Both the position numbers and the translations under genes were made by a program. Source: Pseudomonas karstica (GTDB lineage: Bacteria; Pseudomonadota; Gammaproteobacteria; Pseudomonadales; Pseudomonadaceae). Taken from it: a stretch of DNA of 64,000 nucleotides. The stretch lies in assembly GCF_009707515.1 (NCBI RefSeq), contig NZ_WLYI01000018.1, positions 60,569-124,568 on the forward strand. Reading direction: 5' to 3'. Numbering within the stretch: position 1 is the stretch's first letter; each line of letters opens with the position of its first letter. The notes beneath the pieces were generated by a model. That model ran no database searches. It was not told the origin of the DNA and saw only the letters and a list, made by a program, of their open reading frames with translations. Shown piece by piece: positions 38,178 to 48,298 of this stretch.

Positions 38178-38960
38178 TTAATTCTTGAGCGCTTTTTTAG
38201 GATAAATGTCATACCGACTGGACTTGCCATCCAGGGCGTGGCTCGGCTTGGGTCCTTCAATGCACGGAGCCTTGCGCGGGCGCTTGACCACCACTCGGTG
38301 ACTGGCCAGGGCCAATGCGGCCGAGAGCAACGCCGGTGCATCCGGATCATCCCCTACCAATGGCCGGAACAGGCGCATTTCCTTCTTCACCAGGGCGGTT
38401 TTCTCACGATGAGGAAACATCGGGTCCAGGTAGATCACCTGGGGCGGCTCACCCTCCCAGTTGCGCATGACATCAATCGAATTGCCCTTGAGCAAGGTCA
38501 TGCGCGCGACAATCGGCGCCACTTCAAAATCTTCCGCGCCTCGGGCCAGGCCATCTTCCAGCAAGGCACCAATCAACGGCTGGCGCTCGATCAGGCTCAT
38601 CTCACAGCCAAGGCTTGCCAACACGAACGCGTCCTTGCCCAAGCCAGCCGTGGCATCCAGAACCCGTGGACGCACGCCTTGGGCGATGCCCACGGCCTTG
38701 GCAATCATCTGTCCGCTGCCGCCACCGTATAACCGCCGGTGAGCAGCGCCACCCTCGACAAAGTCCACTCGCACCGGCCCAGGTGCATCAGGCCCCAGCT
38801 GTTGCAGTTGCAAGCCGTGTTCACCGACTTGCAGGGCAAAGTCCGCCGCATCCAATTGCAAAGGCAGCCCGAGTTGTTCAGCCCACTGCCGGGCCCGGGC
38901 TTGAAGGCCCTCGGCCAAGGCTTCGACTCGAATGCGGCTGGCCGCTGGTTGTTCGTTCAT
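38178..38960 (-). CDS. rsmJ: 16S rRNA (guanine1516-N2)-methyltransferase RsmJ
   Basis: RsmJ (YhiQ) makes m2G1516 in 16S rRNA. The 260-residue protein has the SAM-binding motif [20 protein letters not shown] at about residue 100 and the catalytic [13 protein letters not shown]. Its C-terminal part [13 protein letters not shown] is typical. It is convergent with mexL across a repeat and divergent from the duplicated-motif gene. Corresponds to PA3680. Confidence 0.93.
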   Translation of the reverse strand: MNEQPAASRIRVEALAEGLQARARQWAEQLGLPLQLDAADFALQVGEHGLQLQQLGPDAPGPVRVDFVEGGAAHRRLYGGGSGQMIAKAVGIAQGVRPRVLDATAGLGKDAFVLASLGCEMSLIERQPLIGALLEDGLARGAEDFEVAPIVARMTLLKGNSIDVMRNWEGEPPQVIYLDPMFPHREKTALVKKEMRLFRPLVGDDPDAPALLSAALALASHRVVVKRPRKAPCIEGPKPSHALDGKSSRYDIYPKKALKN

Positions 38961-39055
38961 CTGTCGCTACGCTCAAAAATATTAAGGATCGGCAAAAAGC
39001 GGCCGATAAAAAAATGATCAGGCATTTTGCCAGAGCTGAGCGTCGACCGAGAGAA

Positions 39056-39676
39056 ATGTCAGACATTCATTCCCATCCCATCGGTGTACTGCCGACCCAC
39101 AACCACTATGGCCTGCGCAATACCCAAGCGCTGGCCGGCGTCAGTCATGTGTGGCAGGACTTCTTCGCCCGGGCGTTGGCTGAGCAACTCGGTGAAAATT
39201 CGGCAGCGCTCGCCAACAAAACGCCGGAACCGCTGGATGCCTCGGTAGAACCCCGGGCCGGCAGCGACCTGCTGACGCAAATCGTCACCCAGCGCCAATG
39301 TGATGTACAAGACACTGAAGTCGCCCCGCCGGAACCGCTGTTCCTGCCAATCGCCGAATTTGAACTGCAATTGCTGCCACCCGCCGCCGCCGCGTACCCG
39401 CCAGAAGAAATCGTCGCCCAGCAGCACCAACAGAGCTTCGATAGCCGTTGGGTTCGCCCGCTCGTGCTGACCGCCGGCCAACCGCAGCCAGAACCTGGCC
39501 CGGCACCACAACCACGGCCGTTGCATCTGCCGATTGCCGAGTTCGAACTGGACCTGCTGCCGCCTGCCGCCGAGCCGTTCCCGCCAGAGGAATGGGCGCA
39601 GCAGCAGAAGCAATTGGATTACGACTGCCAATGGGCACGTCCATTGATCCTCAACAATCTACGCCTGGCCGCCTGA
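39056..39676 (+). CDS. Unknown protein with a duplicated 45-residue motif
   Basis: A 206-residue protein. Residues 94-138 and 155-199 are two copies of one unit: both begin PL-x-LPIAEFEL-x-LLPPAA, continue PPEE, a Gln-rich stretch, and end W-x-RPL-(V/I)-L. A Pro-rich linker joins them. The N-terminal 90 residues contain several histidines and no signal peptide or membrane segment. The start at 39056 follows GAGAGAA. It lies between rsmJ (divergent) and the extensin-like gene (convergent, 3 bases apart). A gene at this site exists in other pseudomonads as far as I recall, but I know no function. Confidence 0.7.
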   Translation: MSDIHSHPIGVLPTHNHYGLRNTQALAGVSHVWQDFFARALAEQLGENSAALANKTPEPLDASVEPRAGSDLLTQIVTQRQCDVQDTEVAPPEPLFLPIAEFELQLLPPAAAAYPPEEIVAQQHQQSFDSRWVRPLVLTAGQPQPEPGPAPQPRPLHLPIAEFELDLLPPAAEPFPPEEWAQQQKQLDYDCQWARPLILNNLRLAA

Positions 39677-39679
39677 CCC

Positions 39680-40378
39680 TTAGCGACATACCCACCAGCG
39701 GCCCATGTCCAGGTGAAAGTGGTTGTGATGGGCGGCATTGTAATCCGGGCTCAACACGACGTTGAAATCATTGCAGGCACCGTCGCGGACCTGACGCAGG
39801 AAACGTGCACCCTCGCCGTCTCCCGGCCAATCCTTGAGCACGCTGATACTGCGCCCGTCCGCCAGGCGAAACCCGGCAATATCCAGAGCGTTGGCCGAGG
39901 CGTGCTGGCTGAGCCGCCCGCTGGAACGGTTGTAGATATTGCGACAAGCAAAGCTGCCCAGATGATCCACCCGCGTCACCGCCTGCCCAAATACGGCCTG
40001 GGCCGCCGGTTGCAGGCTATGACGCTCGAACAGGGCAAAGGCTACGGCCAGCGGGCAACTGGCGAGAAAGCTGCTGCTCAGGCCCACCTCGCCGCCTTGG
40101 ACGCGCAAGGTGTTGCGCAGCGGGCACGCCGCATCGGCGGGACTGTCCGCTTGATGGCTGACCCGCAGGCCGGAGGTTTTCAGGACCTGATCGCACAACG
40201 CCGGATCGTCCTGCAAACGCCACAGTTTGAAACGACTCAAGAGGTTCGGCGGCGCACGCACGTCCAGCGGCGCCCACGGGTTCCACACATTGGGCAGCGG
40301 CACCCAGCCGCGCCACACGGCTACGACCAGCCCACTGCCTAACACCAACAGCACGCCCAGCACTTTGAAAAAGCGCAC
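39680..40378 (-). CDS. Extensin-like C-terminal domain protein (M15-peptidase-like)
   Basis: A 232-residue protein with an N-terminal membrane anchor (about residues 4-22) and an extensin-like domain (PF06904 type). It has the pattern SQHASANALDIAGF with H159 and D166, and HHNHFHLDMG with H220/H222. This resembles the zinc ligands of M15 D,D-carboxypeptidases (SxHxxxxAxD and HxH), so a periplasmic peptidoglycan role is possible. It is last in a run with the PEP mutase-like, DUF72 and small-protein genes (gap of 3 bases). The peptidase role is inference. Confidence 0.82.
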   Translation of the reverse strand: MRFFKVLGVLLVLGSGLVVAVWRGWVPLPNVWNPWAPLDVRAPPNLLSRFKLWRLQDDPALCDQVLKTSGLRVSHQADSPADAACPLRNTLRVQGGEVGLSSSFLASCPLAVAFALFERHSLQPAAQAVFGQAVTRVDHLGSFACRNIYNRSSGRLSQHASANALDIAGFRLADGRSISVLKDWPGDGEGARFLRQVRDGACNDFNVVLSPDYNAAHHNHFHLDMGRWWVCR

Positions 40379-40381
40379 AGC

Positions 40382-41209
40382 TCAGCCTTTGAACAGTTGA
40401 TTGGCTTGACTGAATGGCATCGAGCGCTCGGTAAAGGTGAAGGTGCCCACGTCATGAACTTCCCGTGCGGCCCTGAAAAACTCGCCATACGCCGCCAGGG
40501 CCATGGCCGAGCCAACACTGATGCGCTTGACACCCATCTCGCTCAACTGCGCCACCGTGAGTCTGAGGCCGCCGGACATCAATACATTCACAGGTTTTGG
40601 CGCCACTGCTCGTACCACCGCCAGCACTTCTTCGGCACTGCGCAAGCCCGGCGCATACAACACGTCAGCACCGGCCTCGGCGTAGGCCTGCAGTCTGCGA
40701 ATGGTGTCGGGCAAATCCAGCCTGCCATGCAGGAGGTTTTCCGCACGGGCTGTCAGCATGAATGGAAATGGCAAGCTTCGAGCGGCGGCAACTGCAGCCT
40801 CGATACGTTCAACGGACAGCTCGAACGGATAGATCGGGTCGACAGCGATGCCAGTGGCATCTTCGATCGAGCCGCCAACAATGCCCGTGGCTGCAGCCTG
40901 CAGGATAGTCTCGGCACAGCCTTGGGGCGTATCGCTGAAACCGTTCTCCAGGTCGGCGGCCACCGGTAACGCGGTCGCCTGGACGATCATCCCGGCATTC
41001 CCCAGGGTGTCTTCCAGGGACAGCGCACCCTCGGCATCCGGACGCCCGAGGCTGAAGGCAAAACCCGCGCTGGTGGTGGCCAGTGCTTCGAAGCCCAGAC
41101 TGGCGAGCATGATCGCAGAACCTGCATCCCATGGATTAGGCATGACGAACGCGCGGTCACGCTCATGCAAGGCCTTGAAAGATTCGGCACGAAGGTTTTG
41201 TGGGTCCAT
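40382..41209 (-). CDS. Isocitrate lyase/PEP mutase superfamily protein
   Basis: A 275-residue TIM-barrel enzyme of the ICL/PEPM superfamily. The motifs MPNPWDAGSAIMLASLGFEA, DLENGFSDTP and ARAENLLHG place it with the small PEP mutase/oxaloacetate decarboxylase-like group rather than true isocitrate lyase. The start at 41209 (MDPQNLRAESFKAL) follows AAGGAGCGAGCA. It probably cleaves or rearranges a C-C or C-P bond next to a carboxylate, with Mg2+. The substrate is not known. It lies 25 bases after the DUF72 gene. Confidence 0.82.
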   Translation of the reverse strand: MDPQNLRAESFKALHERDRAFVMPNPWDAGSAIMLASLGFEALATTSAGFAFSLGRPDAEGALSLEDTLGNAGMIVQATALPVAADLENGFSDTPQGCAETILQAAATGIVGGSIEDATGIAVDPIYPFELSVERIEAAVAAARSLPFPFMLTARAENLLHGRLDLPDTIRRLQAYAEAGADVLYAPGLRSAEEVLAVVRAVAPKPVNVLMSGGLRLTVAQLSEMGVKRISVGSAMALAAYGEFFRAAREVHDVGTFTFTERSMPFSQANQLFKG

Positions 41210-41234
41210 TGCTCGCTCCTTGTAGAAAGGCACC

Positions 41235-42095
41235 TCAGAGCAACCCCAGTTGCTCCGCAGCAGGTTCCCTGTATAGCTCAGGCAAGGCGGGCATGCCAGG
41301 CAAACGCAGCATCAGTTTTTCATGGAAACGCAGGGCCAATTGCGCCGCCAGGCGATTGTCAGAGGTGTGCAGGAACACATAGGGCGTGCGGCCTTCTTCG
41401 ATCCAGACGGCGACCTTTTCGATCCACGGCACCAGGAACGGGTCGTTGGCTTCCAGCTCCGGATGGCCGATGAATCGCACCTGGGGAAACTGCGTCAATG
41501 CAGCCGGACGGGGTGGCACCCTGGGCTTTTTCGACTGGGCATGGAGCACCGCCGCCGAGGTGGAGGTGCAACTGAACAAGGCACGGGGATCCAGGCAAAT
41601 GCGCTCGACCCCACGGTCGCGTAACAAACGGTTGAGCATCCGCTCGGCATCGCCCTTGGCAAAAAATTCCGGGTGCCGTACTTCTACCGCCAAGGGTCGC
41701 TCCAACCCATCAATAAACCCGGCCAGTTCCGCCAGCCGCTGTGGCGCAAAACTGGCCGGTAATTGCAGCCATAACGGTGAAACTCGCGGCCCCAAAGGGC
41801 TCATCAGCCCTAGAAAACTCTCCGCCGCCGGCAATTGCTCGCGCAAATCACCGCCATGGCTGATATCGCCGGGAAACTTGGCGGTAAAACGAAAGTGCTC
41901 CGGCATGATCTCAGCCCAGCGTTGCACGGTAGCCACCGAAGGGCGGGCATAGAACGTCGTGTTGCCTTCAACGGCGTTGAAGACCTGGGAATAGAGGGCA
42001 AGGTAATCGCTGGAGCGGGCGTTTTGCGGGTACAGGTACTCGCGCCAGGCGTTTTCACTCCAGGACGGGCAACCGAGGTAGTAAGGCAATTGCAT
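41235..42095 (-). CDS. DUF72 TIM-barrel protein
   Basis: A 286-residue DUF72 (YecE-like) protein. The start MQLPYYLGCPSWSENAWREY and the block AVEGNTTFYARPSVATVQRW, with TAKFPGDISH, are diagnostic. The family forms a TIM barrel of unknown activity. The start at 42095 is supported by a TGATG junction with the upstream gene. Other than the operon with the PEP mutase-like gene, there is no clue to its substrate. Confidence 0.88.
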   Translation of the reverse strand: MQLPYYLGCPSWSENAWREYLYPQNARSSDYLALYSQVFNAVEGNTTFYARPSVATVQRWAEIMPEHFRFTAKFPGDISHGGDLREQLPAAESFLGLMSPLGPRVSPLWLQLPASFAPQRLAELAGFIDGLERPLAVEVRHPEFFAKGDAERMLNRLLRDRGVERICLDPRALFSCTSTSAAVLHAQSKKPRVPPRPAALTQFPQVRFIGHPELEANDPFLVPWIEKVAVWIEEGRTPYVFLHTSDNRLAAQLALRFHEKLMLRLPGMPALPELYREPAAEQLGLL

Positions 42096-42415
42096 CAGAT
42101 GTGGATATCGAGACCCAGCACTTCCATATCCCATTCGACAAAGCCGGCGGTGGTCAGGTAGCTGGCCAGGGCGTTGGCAACGTTTTTACTCATGGCGCGC
42201 GGGAATACCATGTCTTGCTGACGGGCAGGAACCGCACCTATACCCGCACCACCAGCACTTTGGGAACGCGTGGAGACAGCAGAGCCTGTTGGCGCGTCGG
42301 ACTGGGTTCCAATAAAGTCTGGCGAATCCTCGACGGACTCGTCTACCGTCACGCTGGCCTTGCGCGGCTTACGCTTGAGAGGATAGGGCTGGGATGAAAA
42401 ACCGTCTATACGCAT
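42095..42415 (-). CDS. Small conserved protein of unknown function
   Basis: A 106-residue protein starting MRIDGFSSQPYPLKRKPRKA. The middle is low in complexity and rich in Ser, Gly and Gln. The C-terminal part (NVANALASYLTTAGFVEWDM) looks like a helix plus a folded end and is probably the conserved portion. No signal peptide. Its stop overlaps the DUF72 start by one base, so it heads that operon. Not recognised. Confidence 0.65.
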   Translation of the reverse strand: MRIDGFSSQPYPLKRKPRKASVTVDESVEDSPDFIGTQSDAPTGSAVSTRSQSAGGAGIGAVPARQQDMVFPRAMSKNVANALASYLTTAGFVEWDMEVLGLDIHI

Positions 42416-42577
42416 GCATGCGGACCTGGTAGCAATGATGGCAATTTAGCGGCCACTTCCTTGGCGCGCAAATGCTCTGGTAATCACTAGAACACATAAA
42501 TGGATAAAGGTTTAAAGGCGCCGATACTTTCTGACGGTTGGCGATGATTTTACGTGCGGGAGCGGACTTGCGAGCTG

Positions 42578-43261
42578 TCAAAGCTGGCGTTCAGCCTTGG
42601 TCTTCGCCACTTTATCGCGCAGATACACAGGCTGTGCTTGATCAGCCGGGATGGCCTCCCCGCGCGCCCAGGCAAATCGCGCCAGGGTCAGCAAGTCTTC
42701 AGCATGAGGCAACATGCCCGCATCCTGCCCACTGAGCTGCACTCCCATTCGCTCGGCATAACCCCAACCGGTGCCAGCCCCGAACCATTCGCCGCTGGCA
42801 TCAACCGGCAAGGCAGCTGCTTGCGGCGGCTGCACGGCTTCAACACCTACCAGGCGCATCTCGCCAGCGGTTTCGCGGTAGCAGCCCCAATAGACTTCAT
42901 CCATGCGTGCATCGATGGCCGCAGCGACCTGACTTGCACCCTGTTCACGAAAGGCCCGTTGCGCCAACACCGCCAGGTTGGACACCGGCAATACCGGACG
43001 CTCCAGCGCAAACGCCAGCCCCTGGACCACACCAATGGCAATCCGCACGCCGGTGAAAGCACCCGGGCCTCGGCCAAAGGCGATGGCGTCCACCGCCGAC
43101 AAGGTGGTACCTGCGTCTTCCAGCAATTGCTTGATCATCGGCAACAGCTTTTGCGCATGCAGGCGCGGGATCACCTCGTAGTGGCTCGTTACCTTGCCAT
43201 CGTGCAGCAAGGCAACGGAGCAAGCTTCAGTCGCGGTGTCCAGGGCCAGCAAGGTGCTCAT
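42578..43261 (-). CDS. tsaB: tRNA threonylcarbamoyladenosine biosynthesis protein TsaB
   Basis: TsaB is the scaffold partner of TsaD (with TsaE) in t6A37 tRNA modification. The 227-residue ASKHA-fold protein starts MSTLLALDTATEACSVALLH and contains FGRGPGAFTGVRIAIGVVQG. The start at 43261 is chosen over a longer frame that runs through the downstream hairpin. tcdA, which acts on the same tRNA base, is also in this window but not linked. It ends next to a degraded REP (42553-42577). Confidence 0.95.
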   Translation of the reverse strand: MSTLLALDTATEACSVALLHDGKVTSHYEVIPRLHAQKLLPMIKQLLEDAGTTLSAVDAIAFGRGPGAFTGVRIAIGVVQGLAFALERPVLPVSNLAVLAQRAFREQGASQVAAAIDARMDEVYWGCYRETAGEMRLVGVEAVQPPQAAALPVDASGEWFGAGTGWGYAERMGVQLSGQDAGMLPHAEDLLTLARFAWARGEAIPADQAQPVYLRDKVAKTKAERQL

Positions 43262-43302
43262 CGGGGTTTGTGTCCAAGTCGAGAAAGTGCGCCAGTATAA
43301 AC

Positions 43303-43330
43303 AACAACGGCCCGCAAGCGGGCCGTTGTG
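43303..43330 (-). terminator. Terminator between adk and tsaB
   Basis: ACAACGGCCCGC and GCGGGCCGTTGT form an almost continuous 12-bp palindrome with a 2-base centre (loop CAAG in practice). It lies 93 bases past adk and just before tsaB. There is no long T-run, so part of its role may be attenuation. Confidence 0.65.
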
Positions 43331-43408
43331 TAGGAGCGAACTTGCTCGCGAAAAATCCAAAGATGGCGCATTCCTCCGGTTTCTCGGACCAAACTGGCTC
43401 CTGCACGA
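43328..43408. repeat. REP element with degraded partner
   Basis: TGTGTAGGAGCGAACTTGCT continuing CGCGAAAA is a good REP copy. About 40 bases later AACTGGCTCCTGCACGA is a poor inverted partner. Same type as the doublet at 25774-25875. Confidence 0.7.
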
Positions 43409-43422
43409 TTACTGCAAAGCTA

Positions 43423-44190
<768 letters not shown>

Positions 44191-44272
44191 CTAACCACAC
44201 AAGCCGCCAAAAGTAGGAGTAACCCACGCCACGCAGGCGTTATAACTCGGGTATTGCCAAGCGCAACCCGGC

Positions 44273-44316
44273 GACAAAACCCCGCGCCGCCTCTTTGGAG
44301 ACGACGCCGGGCTTTG
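44273..44316 (-). terminator. Probable ppc terminator
   Basis: On the minus strand ACAAAGCCCGGCG pairs, with one mismatch and one G-U, to the later GCGGGGTTTTGT around a 15-base loop. It begins 32 bases past the ppc stop. The stem is imperfect. Confidence 0.5.
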
Positions 44317-44347
44317 TCTGCAAGCCCTTGAGAACACGTCAGAAATA

Positions 44348-46993
44348 TCAGCCCGTGTTGCGCAAGCCAGCGGCAATACCGGCCACCGACACCAGCAACG
44401 CCTGTTCCAGAGGGCTGCCTTGGGCCGCGTCCTGTTGTCGGGAGCGGGCCAACAGCTCTGCCTGTAGAAGGTGCAACGGGTCGAGGTAAGTGTTGCGCAG
44501 GCGGATGAACTCCAGGGTGTCCGGACTATGGGCCAGCAATTGCGATTGGCCGGTCAGGCCGAGCACCACGCTGCACGCCTGCGACAATAGGTCGCGTAAA
44601 TGCACCCCCAATGGCAGCAAGTCAGGTTGCACCAGACGCTCGTCATACAAGCGGGCGATATCAGCGTCGGCCTTGGCCAGGACCATTTCCAGCATATCGA
44701 TGCGGGTGCGGAAGAATGGCCATTGCTCGCGCATCTGCCCCAGCAATTGACCCTCACCACGCTCCAGGGCCTTGCTCAGGGCCGCTTCCCAGCCAAGCCA
44801 GGCCGGCAGCATCAGGCGGGTCTGGGTCCAGCCGAAAATCCAGGGGATCGCCCGCAGGCTCTCGATGCCGCCAGCACGGCGCTTGGCTGGCCGGCTACCC
44901 AAGGGCAAGCGGCCCAGTTCCTGTTCCGGGGTGGACTGGCGGAAGTACTCGACGAACTGCGGGTTTTCCCGAACCACCGCGCGATAGGCGCTGACGCCGT
45001 CAGCCGCCAACTCATCCATCAAGTTGCGCCATGCGGGTTCAGGTGGCGGCGGTGGCAACAAGGTCGCCTCCAGCACAGCCGCCAGGTACAGGTTGAGGTT
45101 CTGCTCGGCGATGTCCGGCAGGCCGAACTTAAAGCGGATCATCTCCCCTTGCTCGGTGGTGCGAAAACGCCCGGCCACCGAACCTGGCGGCTGTGACAGA
45201 ATCGCCGCGTGGGCCGGGCCGCCACCACGGCCAACGGTGCCGCCGCGACCGTGGAACAACAACAGTTCCACCTGCTGTTCACGGCAGATGTCCACCAGAC
45301 GCTCCTGGGCCCGGTATTGCGCCCAAGCGGCGGCGGTGGTGCCCGCATCCTTGGCCGAATCAGAGTAACCGATCATCACTTCCTGCGGCCCCTGCAACCG
45401 CGAGCGATAGCCCGGCAGCAGCAACAGGCGCTCGATCACCGGGCCGGCGTTGTCCAGGTCGGCCAGGGTTTCGAACAATGGCACCACGCGCATCGGCCGC
45501 TGCACACCTGACTCCTTGAGCAACAATTGCACCGCCAGCACATCGGACGCGGCACCCGCCATGGAAATGACGTAGGACCCCAGGGATGCTGCCGGTGCGT
45601 CGGCGATCTCCTTGCAGGTATTGAGTACTTCGGCGGTGTCGGCGGACGGTTTGAAATAGCTCGGCAACAAAGGCCGACGGTTGGCCAGTTCGCGCATCAG
45701 GAAACTGATACGTGCGTCCTCGTCCCAGTCCTCGTAACGCCCCAGGCCCAGGTAATCGGTAATTTCGGTCATGGCCGCACTATGGCGGCTGGAATCCTGG
45801 CGTACATCCAGACGCACCAGGAACAGACCAAAGGTGACCGCCCGGCGCAGGCAATCGAGCAGTGGCCCGTCGGCAATCACCCCCATGCCACAAGCGTGCA
45901 GCGACTGAAAACACAGCTCCAGCGGCTCCAGCAGGTCGCGGTTGTTTTGCAACACCTCGGCAGGCGCCGGGATGCTGGCGGTCAACGAAGTGTGAGCCCA
46001 TTGGCGAGTGGCGCGCAGGCGTTCGCGCAGTTGTTTGAGCAGCGCCCGGTAAGGTTCAACACTGTCGCCAACCTTGGCCTGGAGCTCAGGGCTGGCCTGT
46101 TGCATCGACAGTTCCGACGCCAACTGGTCGATATCGCGCAGATACAGGTCGGCGGCCATCCAGCGGGCCAGCAGCAACACTTCGCGGGTGACAGGCGCGG
46201 TGACATTGGGATTGCCATCGCGGTCGCCGCCCATCCATGAGGCGAAGCGAATCGGGGCCGCTTCCAGGGGCAAACGCAGGCCAGTGGCAGCGTGCAAGGC
46301 CAGATCAGCCTTGCGCAGGTAATTGGGAATAGCCTGCCACAGGGAGTGCTCGATCACCGCAAAGCCCCATTTGGCTTCGTCTACGGGGGTCGGCCGGGTA
46401 CGGCGGATTTCTTCGGTGTGCCAGGCTTCGGCAATCAAGCGTTGCAGGCGTTGGCGGATCTGTTCGCGCTCGGCGCGGGTGAGGTCACGGTGATCCTGCA
46501 GGGCCAGTTGCGCGGCGATGGCATCGTATTTCTGGATCAGGGTACGGCGCGCCACTTCAGTGGGATGGGCGGTGAGGACCAGTTCGATGTCCAGGCGGCC
46601 CAACTGACGAGCCAGGGATTCGCTGCTGTGACCTTCGCTCTGCAAACGTGCCAGCAGTTCGGGCAATACCCTCGACTCAAAGGGTGCCGGCGTCGACTCG
46701 TCACGGCGATGGATCAACTGGTACTGCTCGGCGATGTTGGCCAGGTTGAGAAACTGATTGAAGGCGCGTGCCACCGGTAGCAGCTCATCTTCCTTGAGCT
46801 GATTGAGGCTGGCGCTCAGTTCTTCGCCGGCGGCCTGTTCCGATGCCGCTCCCCGGCGATCAGCCTTGGCGCCCTTGCGAATCTGCTCGATCTTGTCGAG
46901 AAATTTATCGCCGTACTGTTCTCGAATCGTATTGCCCAGCAACTCACCCAGCAGGTGAACATCTTCACGCAAACGTGCATCGATATCGCTCAT
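44348..46993 (-). CDS. ppc: Phosphoenolpyruvate carboxylase
   Basis: PEPC forms oxaloacetate from PEP and bicarbonate to refill the TCA cycle. The 881-residue protein has the catalytic [14 protein letters not shown] near residue 140 and the glycine-rich [20 protein letters not shown] near 590. It ends in the usual RNTG. It faces the PA3688-like gene divergently. Length and termini are standard. Confidence 0.97.
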   Translation of the reverse strand: MSDIDARLREDVHLLGELLGNTIREQYGDKFLDKIEQIRKGAKADRRGAASEQAAGEELSASLNQLKEDELLPVARAFNQFLNLANIAEQYQLIHRRDESTPAPFESRVLPELLARLQSEGHSSESLARQLGRLDIELVLTAHPTEVARRTLIQKYDAIAAQLALQDHRDLTRAEREQIRQRLQRLIAEAWHTEEIRRTRPTPVDEAKWGFAVIEHSLWQAIPNYLRKADLALHAATGLRLPLEAAPIRFASWMGGDRDGNPNVTAPVTREVLLLARWMAADLYLRDIDQLASELSMQQASPELQAKVGDSVEPYRALLKQLRERLRATRQWAHTSLTASIPAPAEVLQNNRDLLEPLELCFQSLHACGMGVIADGPLLDCLRRAVTFGLFLVRLDVRQDSSRHSAAMTEITDYLGLGRYEDWDEDARISFLMRELANRRPLLPSYFKPSADTAEVLNTCKEIADAPAASLGSYVISMAGAASDVLAVQLLLKESGVQRPMRVVPLFETLADLDNAGPVIERLLLLPGYRSRLQGPQEVMIGYSDSAKDAGTTAAAWAQYRAQERLVDICREQQVELLLFHGRGGTVGRGGGPAHAAILSQPPGSVAGRFRTTEQGEMIRFKFGLPDIAEQNLNLYLAAVLEATLLPPPPPEPAWRNLMDELAADGVSAYRAVVRENPQFVEYFRQSTPEQELGRLPLGSRPAKRRAGGIESLRAIPWIFGWTQTRLMLPAWLGWEAALSKALERGEGQLLGQMREQWPFFRTRIDMLEMVLAKADADIARLYDERLVQPDLLPLGVHLRDLLSQACSVVLGLTGQSQLLAHSPDTLEFIRLRNTYLDPLHLLQAELLARSRQQDAAQGSPLEQALLVSVAGIAAGLRNTG

Positions 46994-47190
46994 CAGCCAA
47001 TCTCCAGCCAGAAATCCGGGATGCTTTGACGCTCAAGAGTGCCGCTCGCGCCGACTTCTTACAAGGATCAGGACAATTGGCTTTAAACCTTGTGGCTTGC
47101 AGCTAGTCTCAACTGTAGCCGCCGCCAAAGCACGAGGCTGCGCTGCGGCCCGCGGGATCGCCCGTTCACGTAAGTTTTATCGAGGTTGCC

Positions 47191-47535
47191 ATGAAAATTC
47201 GAGAATTGACCCTGCATTGGGAAGAAAACACCAAGGGCCGCTTGACCAAAACCCAATATGCCATCCATTTGGATGTGGAGTCCGCCGCCCGGCTCGCGGC
47301 TATTTGCGAAATGTACCCAAGGCGCAACCCCGAAGAGCTGCTAGGCGAACTGATTGGCGCTGCCCTCGAGGAACTGGAAACCAGCTTTCCGTATGTTAAA
47401 GGCCAGCATGTGATTGCCACGGATGAAGAAGGCGATCCTTTGTACGAAGACGTCGGCCCTACACCACGTTTCCTTGCACTGTCTCGTCGTTATCTGCACG
47501 ACCTGTCAGATGAGCCGGGCAATCAGAAACACTGA
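47191..47535 (+). CDS. Conserved protein, PA3688-like (sometimes called type 1 pili tip component)
   Basis: A 114-residue soluble protein starting MKIRELTLHWEENTKGRLTK. It has no signal peptide, which argues against a true pilin component despite the common database label. The middle (HLDVESAARLAAICEMYPRR, then NPEELLGELIGAALEELE) resembles a helical regulator or ribbon-helix-helix-like fold, but I cannot assign it. It is a single gene with its own terminator at 47630-47655. Confidence 0.7.
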   Translation: MKIRELTLHWEENTKGRLTKTQYAIHLDVESAARLAAICEMYPRRNPEELLGELIGAALEELETSFPYVKGQHVIATDEEGDPLYEDVGPTPRFLALSRRYLHDLSDEPGNQKH

Positions 47536-47629
47536 TAAACCTGCGCCGCCCAACTTCACCCTTCTGCATTCCTGACCTTTCACAGGCCCGGAATACCTCT
47601 GGCCCAGGCAAAAGTTCCGACCTCCAGAC

Positions 47630-47655
47630 GCTGACCGTTCAGTCAGCATTTTTTT
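47630..47655 (+). terminator. Terminator after the PA3688-like gene
   Basis: GCTGAC and GTCAGC pair around a 6-base loop and are followed by ATTTTTTT. It separates this gene from the lipoprotein operon downstream. Confidence 0.8.
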
Positions 47656-47677
47656 AGGCAAATCGCCATCTTTCGCT

Positions 47678-47705
47678 GAACTATTCAAAAATGCCTCAGG
47701 TCACA
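47678..47705 (+). promoter_or_regulatory. Candidate AlgU (RpoE-type) promoter
   Basis: GAACTA, 17 bases, TCACA. This resembles the AlgU consensus GAACTT-N16/17-TCTGA. It lies 115 bases upstream of the DUF4398-LptF pair. lptF is reported as AlgU-dependent in P. aeruginosa, which supports the reading; the match itself is partial. Confidence 0.5.
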
Positions 47706-47819
47706 GCCAATAAGCCATCACTTGGAACAGCCGTTTGAAAGGCGTCCCGGGCTTTACCGCCAGAGCCTGTACACACTGCGTACCTGCGATGGATTTTGAT
47801 GTTTTTCAGGAGTTACCCA

Positions 47820-48242
47820 ATGGAGTTGAAGATCATGAAGACCAGCACAGCCAAATCCTCGTTTAACCCTCTGCGCGGGCTCAAATTGGCCGCACTGGCA
47901 GTCGGTACCAGTTTCGTATTGGCCGGTTGCGCCGGCAACCCACCGACTGAACAGTACGCCGTGACCCAGTCGGCAGTGAATAGCGCCGTCAGCGCTGGCG
48001 GAACCGAGTTCGCGGCCGTGGAAATGAAGTCGGCCCAGGACAAACTCAAGCAAGCCGAAATTGCCATGCACGACAAAAAGTATGACGAGGCCCGCCGCCT
48101 GGCCGAACAAGCGGAGTGGGATGCTCGCGTCGCCGAGCGTAAAGCTCAAGCCGCCAAAGCCGAACACGCAGTGAAGGATTCCCAGAAAGCTGTTCAGGAG
48201 CTGCGTCACGAAGGTATGCGTCCGGCTGCTATCCAGCAGTAA
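47820..48242 (+). CDS. DUF4398 lipoprotein
   Basis: A 140-residue lipoprotein with signal region LKLAALAVGTSFVLAGC (lipobox cysteine C37) and an Ala/Lys/Glu-rich helical body (AQDKLKQAEIAMHDKKYDEA) typical of DUF4398. The ATG at 47820 has AGGAG 7 bases upstream; an in-frame ATG at 47835 is the alternative. It lies 56 bases before lptF and corresponds to PA3691. It probably works with the OmpA-like partner at the outer membrane or peptidoglycan. Confidence 0.85.
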   Translation: MELKIMKTSTAKSSFNPLRGLKLAALAVGTSFVLAGCAGNPPTEQYAVTQSAVNSAVSAGGTEFAAVEMKSAQDKLKQAEIAMHDKKYDEARRLAEQAEWDARVAERKAQAAKAEHAVKDSQKAVQELRHEGMRPAAIQQ

Positions 48243-48298
48243 GTCATTGACCTCTGATTGCATTGCACCCGAAATCGAATTGAAAGGACGACACTACT

